Below, in pieces: positions 40,479 to 45,929 of a stretch of 45,929 nucleotides of DNA. Position 1 is the first letter of the stretch; each line of letters begins with the position of its first letter. This stretch comes from a bacterium. GTDB lineage: Bacteria > UBP6 > JAFGXH01. Where the stretch lies: positions 1-45,929 of the forward strand of contig JAFGXH010000267.1 in the NCBI GenBank assembly GCA_016936735.1, in the 5' to 3' direction. The position numbers and the translations under genes are program-made. Below the pieces are notes generated by a model. That model ran no database searches, was not told where the DNA came from, and saw nothing but the letters and a program-made list of their open reading frames with translations.

Positions 40479-42043
40479 AACCAAAACTGTCTATTTGATT
40501 CCTCTCGAATCCACTCTGCAACCTCAATAAAACCATTTTGAAAAGCATAATCATATGGTGTCATTCCTTTTATATCTTTGAATTTTAGATTTCCATTTCT
40601 TTTAGATAAAGCAATTAATGCATCTAAATCCCCTTTTTTTGCAGCATATAAAACAGCATTACCATCCCAAATATCTAAAGAATTAATATCTCCACCATTT
40701 AATACCAAAAGGTCTACTATATCCCATTGCTTAAATTGTGATGCAAAATATATTGCTGTTCTTGAAAATAGGTCTCTATCAGAAGCATTTGAGCCATATT
40801 TTATCAATAAATTTACAATATTCCATTTTTTCTCTTGTGCAGCAAACAATAAAGGAGTAATTGTTGGTTTAGAGTCAAACATATGAAGTTTTGCTTTTGA
40901 ATGTATATTTGCACCTCTGTTTACTAAAAGAGATACAACATTTTCAAAGCCATTTTTAGCAGCAAATATTAATGGAGTGATTAATTTATCTTTTGTTTTT
41001 GAGTTAATCTCAGCACCAAAGTTAAGTAATTTTTCAACATTATTATAACAACCTTTTTCACAAGCAAACATTAAACCATTAAAACCTAGATAGTCTGAAT
41101 CATTAATATTAGCACCACAAGTAATTAGAAAATCTAATATTTTTCCATCTTCAATAGAGGAGGCCCAAATTATGGATGTTTTTCCAAGTGTTCCCACTCT
41201 ATTTATATCTTGAGGAGTTTTTTCTAAAATAGCTTTAACTTTTGTTAAATTATTATCCCTAACTGCTTTTATAATATCTGGATCCTGATTTAAATCATAA
41301 TCTTTAAGATAGGCATTTTGAGTATAATCAATAATAAAATTAATTATATCATCTCTTCGTGATAATCCAGCAAATGTTGTAATAGTTCTATTTTGAGCAT
41401 CAAATGCCCTTAAATCTGCACCAGCAGATATTAGGAGTTTTGCAATATCCCAATAATCATTTTCTGCAGCAATTATTAATGCTGTTTTATAGCTTTCTGA
41501 GGTTGTTTTTTCTGTTTCATTAAGTGGAATATTATTAGCAATTAAGTACTCTACAATATGTTTATGTCCCTCCCTAACAGCAAACATGAGAGGCGTAAAA
41601 TGATAATCAACAGTTTTAGCATTAATATCTGCACCATTTTGATGAAGATATTTAAAAATTTCAATATTACCCTTCTCTGCTGCAAACATAAGAGGAGTAA
41701 AACCTAAATCATCTTTTGCATTAACATTTGCCCCATTTTGAATTAAAAAATTAATAACATCTAAATTATCACTAGCAGCAGCCCATATTAAAGGAGTTTT
41801 TCCATAAAAATCTTTTGATTCAATAGGAACATTTGTTGTTATAAGCTCTCTCATTCTTTGTAAATCACCATGTCTAGTTGCTTTTATTAACTCTATTCCA
41901 AACTGTTTAATCTCAAAAAAAGAGTCTATCTCTACCAAAACCTCTTGAAAAAACATAAACTTTTTTTTCACATCCTTTCCATCTCTGTTTTCAGTTAAAA
42001 TAAAATCTGCTTTTACAGAGTCATACTCAATTAAAACTTTCAT
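40475..42043 (-). CDS. Ankyrin-repeat protein
   Basis: A 522-residue protein without signal peptide. From ~residue 50 it consists of about 12 ankyrin repeats (GKTPLIWAAASDNLDVINFLIQNGANVNAKDD-type); the middle block (~225-255) is degenerate. The N-terminal 45 residues are not assigned. AAGGGG lies 6 nt before the ATG. Ankyrin arrays bind proteins; use as host-directed effector or internal scaffold cannot be told apart here, and no secretion signal is visible. The stop codon shares TTAA with that of the convergent CsgG-like gene. Confidence 0.92.
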   Translation of the reverse strand: MKVLIEYDSVKADFILTENRDGKDVKKKFMFFQEVLVEIDSFFEIKQFGIELIKATRHGDLQRMRELITTNVPIESKDFYGKTPLIWAAASDNLDVINFLIQNGANVNAKDDLGFTPLMFAAEKGNIEIFKYLHQNGADINAKTVDYHFTPLMFAVREGHKHIVEYLIANNIPLNETEKTTSESYKTALIIAAENDYWDIAKLLISAGADLRAFDAQNRTITTFAGLSRRDDIINFIIDYTQNAYLKDYDLNQDPDIIKAVRDNNLTKVKAILEKTPQDINRVGTLGKTSIIWASSIEDGKILDFLITCGANINDSDYLGFNGLMFACEKGCYNNVEKLLNFGAEINSKTKDKLITPLIFAAKNGFENVVSLLVNRGANIHSKAKLHMFDSKPTITPLLFAAQEKKWNIVNLLIKYGSNASDRDLFSRTAIYFASQFKQWDIVDLLVLNGGDINSLDIWDGNAVLYAAKKGDLDALIALSKRNGNLKFKDIKGMTPYDYAFQNGFIEVAEWIREESNRQFWF

Positions 42044-42072
42044 AAAATCCCCTTTTTAATTCAATAATATAA

Positions 42073-42086
42073 TTTTCTATAGAAAA
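42073..42086. promoter_or_regulatory. Perfect 14-bp palindrome upstream of the ankyrin gene
   Basis: TTTTCTATAGAAAA lies 30 bp before the ankyrin start, between divergently transcribed genes. A dimeric regulator site is possible; the short AT-rich sequence could also be chance. Confidence 0.35.
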
Positions 42087-42216
42087 AATATAACTCTTAT
42101 TTTATATCAAAATTGATATCTCCTTAATATCGGAATGATTTATATATTTTTTAATGAATTTATAAATCAATATAGAGATAATTATGACTAAATATGTTAA
42201 AAATAGCAAATTATTA

Positions 42217-42246
42217 TTGATTTTAAATTTTAAAAAATGATAGAAT
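42217..42246 (+). promoter_or_regulatory. Promoter of the barrel protein gene
   Basis: TTGATT (42217-42222), 18-bp spacer, TAGAAT (42241-42246), 26 bp before the ATG at 42273. Confidence 0.5.
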
Positions 42247-42272
42247 TGGCCACTTTTTACTTAGGAGTTATA

Positions 42273-43619
42273 ATGAAAAAATTAGTTTTCTTTTTTATTT
42301 TTTTCTCAGTTGTTGCTTTTGGACAAACTTCAAGAGTTGATTCTCTTGGTGGAGCAATCTCTGGAACAGACCCTAACTTTGCAAGAGCATCAATTTATGA
42401 TCCTGCAGATGTTATAATGTTTCCACATCTTTCAAACCAATATAAAGATTTTTTAAATGTAGCATATTTTGGTGGAGATTATTTTAATGGATTTGGAACA
42501 TTTGGTTTCTCTGATGATATTACTATTGGATTTGCAGATTACTCAAGTGTGATAACTGTTGAGGGAATAGATCTTGATGCAGAACATACTTACTCTATTT
42601 TTGGTGCATATGGTATGGGAAATATGAGTTTAGGTCTATTTCTTAACTATTGGGGAGATAGTGCAGAAACAGAGAGTAAAGATAGTTTAGCTGAAACCTC
42701 TGGTAGTACAACAAAATCTGTTCAGGCATTTGATATTGGTCTCTCATTAGGAATGATTCTTGGTGAAAAAACAGGTTTTGATGCATTATTAAAACTCCGT
42801 TTTGGCTCTTATGATGATGAAGTTTATAGCTCAGCAGGAAATCCTAAAACTATTTTAAATAGTGAATCAGATGGAATTCTTCAGTTTGTATTAGGTGGTC
42901 GCTATTTTATGCCTCTTGGTGAAAGAGCCATTTTAACTGCTTGGGGATTTTTTGACTACTCATCTGAGGGATATTTTGATCTTGATTACTCAGCAGAGAA
43001 TGCAAAAGTTCAAACACTAAAACATGAATTCTCTATGATGACTTTTAACATTGGAACATCACTAAAAATAACAAGTCCTAATGGAAAAATGGATGTAACA
43101 CCATATATTGGAATGCAATACAAATCTGATTATGATAAAACAAGCAGCTTAACAGGTACAGATAAAGGAACTTATGAAGAAACAACAGATGGTACTTTAG
43201 TACTTCCTTTTGCAGGAATCTCTCTTGAGTATCGTTTTAAAGAGTGGCTTACATTTTTTAGTGGCTATACTAAATATGTTAATTTTAATACAACAGAAAC
43301 TAAAGAATATGATAAAAATAATGATACTGTTGTTATAAATAGAACAAACACAGAAAAAGCTAGTGATAATCACTCATCATTTGCTTTTGGATTCTCTCTT
43401 CATAATGAGGATATGGCTCTTCAATTTAATATGAATAAAGAGTTTTTTACAAATGGACCAAATTTTATTTCAGGAAATACAACAGGTGGTTTTATGGCAT
43501 CTGTAACATTCCAATATAATTTTGGATATATTCCTGTTAAAAAAGCTCCAGTAGCTCCAGAACAGATTCAAAAAGTTGAAACAAAAAAAGCAGAAACAGA
43601 TGAGTCTGAAATAGAGTAA
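42273..43619 (+). CDS. Outer-membrane beta-barrel protein
   Basis: The protein has 448 residues. The start at 42273 (MKKLVFFFIFFSVVAFG-QTS) is chosen because AGGAG lies 6 nt upstream and it opens a clean signal peptide; the ATG at 42237 would put 12 extra residues before it. The mature part is a run of amphipathic strands (YSIFGAYGMGNMSLGLFLNYWG, LQFVLGGRYFMPLG, SFAFGFSLHNEDMALQFN, FMASVTFQYNFGY) and then a 25-residue Lys/Glu/Pro tail. The barrel probably ends at QYNFGYI, leaving the tail in the periplasm. Porin or lipid/hydrophobe transporter are both possible; no family motif recognised. Confidence 0.75.
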   Translation: MKKLVFFFIFFSVVAFGQTSRVDSLGGAISGTDPNFARASIYDPADVIMFPHLSNQYKDFLNVAYFGGDYFNGFGTFGFSDDITIGFADYSSVITVEGIDLDAEHTYSIFGAYGMGNMSLGLFLNYWGDSAETESKDSLAETSGSTTKSVQAFDIGLSLGMILGEKTGFDALLKLRFGSYDDEVYSSAGNPKTILNSESDGILQFVLGGRYFMPLGERAILTAWGFFDYSSEGYFDLDYSAENAKVQTLKHEFSMMTFNIGTSLKITSPNGKMDVTPYIGMQYKSDYDKTSSLTGTDKGTYEETTDGTLVLPFAGISLEYRFKEWLTFFSGYTKYVNFNTTETKEYDKNNDTVVINRTNTEKASDNHSSFAFGFSLHNEDMALQFNMNKEFFTNGPNFISGNTTGGFMASVTFQYNFGYIPVKKAPVAPEQIQKVETKKAETDESEIE

Positions 43620-43771
43620 TCAAATAAAATCCCCCTTAAAAAACATAAATAATAAAAATATTTTACAATCTGGATAAAAATTAACTCTCTTCTAACATTC
43701 TGTTTTTTCAATAAAATATTATAGTTATAATATTTTATTATAATGAAATATAGATTTATTAAAAAAAGGAA

Positions 43772-43800
43772 TTGACAAAGTGCGTTATAATAATTATGAT
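43772..43800 (+). promoter_or_regulatory. Sigma-70 promoter of the acyl-CoA dehydrogenase gene
   Basis: TTGACA (43772-43777), 17-bp spacer, TATGAT (43795-43800). Near-consensus, and directly followed by a large palindrome covering the expected +1. Confidence 0.8.
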
Positions 43801-43822
43801 AATGAATGAGAGTTCATTCATT
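43801..43822. promoter_or_regulatory. FadR-like (TetR-family) operator
   Basis: AATGAATGA-GAGT-TCATTCATT is a perfect palindrome with 9-bp arms at the transcription start. TGAATGA...TCATTCA is the known core bound by the TetR-type fatty-acid regulator FadR of Bacillus. Its place at the promoter of an acyl-CoA dehydrogenase gene supports repression relieved by long-chain acyl-CoA. Confidence 0.7.
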
Positions 43823-43836
43823 TTTTAGGAGGATTA

Positions 43837-45621
43837 ATGTCTGGAGCATTTTTATTAGTAAAAAAGGAGCTTCCTCAATTTATTACACCCGAGGAGTTTT
43901 CAAGTGATGTGCAAAATTTTGCAAAGGCTGCAAAAAAATTTTTTGATAATGAAATTATCCCCAGAGCAACAGATATACAAAAAGATGAGTTTAAAGAGAA
44001 GTTAAATCTTGAACTTATGAAAAAAGCGGGTGAACAGGGTTTTTTAATGCTTGAAATTCCTGAAAGATTTGATGGTTTAGGAATGGATGTTACATCAACA
44101 ATGAGAGTTTTAGAGATGATGACAGCAGAGGCATCCTTTGCAACAACAATGATGGCTCATATGGGTATAGGAACACTTCCACTTCTATTTTTTGGAACAG
44201 AGGAGCAGAAAAAAAAGTATATTCCTAAACTTGCAACAGGAGAGTGGATTGCTGCTTATGGTCTTACTGAAACTGGTTATGGCTCAGATGCACTTGGGGC
44301 AAAAACTAAAGCTATTTTAAATGAGACAAAAACACACTACATAATTAATGGTGCAAAACAGTTTATATCTAATGCAGGTTTTGCAGACCTATTTACTGTT
44401 TATGCAAAAATTGATGGGGAACATTTTACCGCTTTTTTAATTGAAAAAGGAACTCCTGGTTTGATTATTGGAAAAGAGGAGAATAAATTGGGAATTCATG
44501 GCTCTTCAACCTGCCCAATTATTTTTGAAAATTGTGAAATTCCTGTTGAAAATCTTCTTGGTAAGGCTGGAGAGGGACATCGTTCTGCTCTTGGTATTTT
44601 AAATTTAGGTCGTTTAAAGCTTGCAACAGCAGCTGTTGGTGGAATAAAAAGAGTTATTCAATTAAGCACAACTTATGCAAATGAAAGAAAACAGTTTGGC
44701 TCTACAATTGGCTCTTTTGGAATGATTAGACATAAAATAGCATCAATGGGTGCAATGGCTTTTGCATCAGAATCCTCAATATATCGAGTTAGTGATGCAA
44801 TTGATAAGGCGATTCATGGTGTTAAAGATAGTGATCCTGATTTTACACAAAAAATAGGTAAGCTTTTAAAAGAGGTAGATGTTGAGACTGCAATTGTTAA
44901 AGTTATGGGTTCTGAATTTGCAGCAATAGCCATTGATGAAGGAGTTCAAATTCATGGTGGATATGGATTTACAGAGGAGTATGAGGTTGCAAGACTTTAT
45001 AGAGATAGTAGAATTAATAGAATTTATGAAGGAACAAACGAAATAAATAGACTTTTAATTCCTGTTCAAATCCTAACTGGTGCAATGAAAGGTAAAATAG
45101 ACCTTCTTGGTGAACTAAATAGAGTTTTAGATGAGATCAAAAAAGATAATGTTGATAAATCATTTGATGAACAACCTCTTTCAAGAGAGTTAAAAGTTGC
45201 AGATTTATCTAAAAAAATGGTTGTATATACTGCTGGTACATTTATTCAAAAATATATGGCTAAATTAGCAGATAAAAATTTCACATTCACTGAGGGTGAA
45301 TATTTTTATGAACCACTTGCAAATATGTTAATAGATCTATTTGCAATGGAGAGTGCAGCTGTAAGAGGTCATAAAATATTATCATCTGGAACGAAAAACA
45401 GATTAACAAAAGAGTATGTTGAACTATTTGTTTTTGAAGCATATACAAGAATTAGAAGTGCTGCGATGAAAATGCTTTCAGATTTATCAAAAGATGAAAA
45501 AACTCTGGAGAAAAATATAAAAGGACTTTGGAGATTAACATTTGATTATCCAATAGATACAGTTGCATTAAAAGAGAAAATTGCAACAGAACTTCTTGAA
45601 CAGCAAAAGTATGTTATTTAA
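43837..45621 (+). CDS. Acyl-CoA dehydrogenase, long (VLCAD-like) type
   Basis: An FAD enzyme for the first step of fatty-acid beta-oxidation. At 594 residues it is longer than the ~380-residue common type; the C-terminal ~180 residues (from ILTGAMKGKIDLLGEL) form the extra helical domain of VLCAD/FadE-like members. Signatures: YGLTETGYGSDALGAKTKA, HGSSTCPIIFENCEIP, YANERKQFGS, IHGGYGFTEEYEVARLYRD, and YEGTNEINR with E398 as likely catalytic base. AGGAGG precedes the ATG. It is preceded by a FadR-like operator. No electron-transfer flavoprotein gene is in the window. It could act in degradation or in a syntrophic-style butyryl/acyl oxidation. Confidence 0.92.
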   Translation: MSGAFLLVKKELPQFITPEEFSSDVQNFAKAAKKFFDNEIIPRATDIQKDEFKEKLNLELMKKAGEQGFLMLEIPERFDGLGMDVTSTMRVLEMMTAEASFATTMMAHMGIGTLPLLFFGTEEQKKKYIPKLATGEWIAAYGLTETGYGSDALGAKTKAILNETKTHYIINGAKQFISNAGFADLFTVYAKIDGEHFTAFLIEKGTPGLIIGKEENKLGIHGSSTCPIIFENCEIPVENLLGKAGEGHRSALGILNLGRLKLATAAVGGIKRVIQLSTTYANERKQFGSTIGSFGMIRHKIASMGAMAFASESSIYRVSDAIDKAIHGVKDSDPDFTQKIGKLLKEVDVETAIVKVMGSEFAAIAIDEGVQIHGGYGFTEEYEVARLYRDSRINRIYEGTNEINRLLIPVQILTGAMKGKIDLLGELNRVLDEIKKDNVDKSFDEQPLSRELKVADLSKKMVVYTAGTFIQKYMAKLADKNFTFTEGEYFYEPLANMLIDLFAMESAAVRGHKILSSGTKNRLTKEYVELFVFEAYTRIRSAAMKMLSDLSKDEKTLEKNIKGLWRLTFDYPIDTVALKEKIATELLEQQKYVI

Positions 45622-45624
45622 CTA

Positions 45625-45900
45625 TTAATAACCACTTAAATCTCTTGAAAGTTTTCCATTTTCATCAACACATTTTCCTGAATTACTATGACAAGATGAT
45701 GAGTAACTAGAGACATTTCCACAATCACTTCCTTTAGCTTTTGAACAGTTCTCTTTTGCAACTTTTCTATCAGAAAAAGAGTCCCCTTTTACACAAGCTT
45801 TATATTCACCACCACTACTAAAAGTATAACACTTTGCCATTAAATTAACAGATCCCATTAAAAAAATAACAGTTGATAACAATAAAACAGTTTTTTTCAT
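45625..45900 (-). CDS. Small secreted disulfide-rich protein
   Basis: The protein has 91 residues. A signal peptide (MKKTVLLLSTVIFLMGSVNLMA) is followed by ~69 residues with six cysteines (24, 36, 52, 60, 70, 77), enough for three disulfides, and many Ser/Gly/Lys. Family not recognised; size recalls small periplasmic or secreted inhibitors and toxins, without proof. AAGAGGA lies 6 nt before the ATG. Its stop is 3 bp from that of the convergent acyl-CoA dehydrogenase gene. Confidence 0.7.
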   Translation of the reverse strand: MKKTVLLLSTVIFLMGSVNLMAKCYTFSSGGEYKACVKGDSFSDRKVAKENCSKAKGSDCGNVSSYSSSCHSNSGKCVDENGKLSRDLSGY

Positions 45901-45929
45901 AATATCCTCTTAAAATAGTTGATTACTAA

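Noticed and set aside
42247-42265. Sigma-54 promoter (TTGGCCAC...)
   Set aside because: The -12 element TTGCA is missing at the required distance; a TTGATT/TAGAAT pair explains the promoter better.

Overview
The window is strongly AT-rich and uses the standard code. It belongs to a diderm bacterium: there are many lipobox lipoproteins, outer-membrane beta-barrel proteins ending in aromatic residues, an OmpA-family protein with thrombospondin type 3 repeats, signal peptidase I and peptidoglycan enzymes. An anaerobic or microaerobic life is suggested, but not proven, by a YgfK-type flavo-iron-sulfur protein next to carbamate kinase and by a small tetraheme cytochrome. The OmpA/TSP3 and cysteine-rich lipoprotein repertoire recalls Myxococcota or other former deltaproteobacteria, yet the base composition is unusual for them, so I leave the phylum open. 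No rRNA, tRNA or CRISPR array was recognised.

Layout. 1-244: 3' end of an Rpn-family (PD-(D/E)XK) nuclease/transposase gene cut by the window edge. 396-10409: a tight + strand operon of four envelope lipoproteins, two of them cysteine-rich paralogues, ending in a very large protein with the tryptophan and zinc ligands of zinc-dependent phospholipase C. 10573-11515: a second, frameshifted Rpn gene. The two Rpn genes share an identical 49-bp 3' end, so this island lies between direct repeats. 11516-12007: a gene-free stretch with strong inverted repeats. 12008-14679: a lipoprotein and a beta-barrel protein. 14831-17672: pgsB-pgsC-pgsW for a poly-gamma-glutamate-type polymer, closed by a terminator and faced by a convergent 18-residue microgene with its own promoter. 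18020-21009: RNase J, a lipoprotein and a Sel1-repeat protein. 21303-24530: dacB, slyD with a metal-binding tail, and lepB. 24547-25654 (minus): a coupled pair, tetraheme cytochrome plus membrane protein. 25822-27102: murA with Asp in place of the catalytic Cys. 27387-31815: arcC and ygfK. 32015-33783 (minus): three TerD-family genes. 33871-35776 (minus): membrane proteins and a FAD oxidoreductase. 36118-40478: a small membrane protein followed by an envelope operon (DUF4398-like lipoprotein, OmpA/TSP3, beta-barrel protein, 33-residue membrane peptide, CsgG/LpoB-like protein). 40475-42043 (minus): an ankyrin-repeat protein. 42273-43619: an outer-membrane barrel protein. 43837-45621: acyl-CoA dehydrogenase behind a textbook promoter and a FadR-like palindrome. 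45625-45900 (minus): a small disulfide-rich secreted protein.

How the parts fit. Most of the window builds or decorates the cell envelope: peptidoglycan precursor synthesis and trimming (murA, dacB), protein export (lepB), capsule-like polymer (pgs), OmpA anchoring, and two lineage-specific secreted or lipoprotein clusters of unknown job. Metabolism is represented by arcC/ygfK (nitrogen or purine salvage), acyl-CoA oxidation and a small electron-transfer pair. The most novel material is: the conserved intragenic start in both Rpn genes (a likely built-in antitoxin), the Rpn-flanked cysteine-rich/phospholipase-like operon, the 18-residue microgene, the coupled envelope operon at 36359-40478, and a dispersed palindromic element showing a compensatory base change between its two copies.
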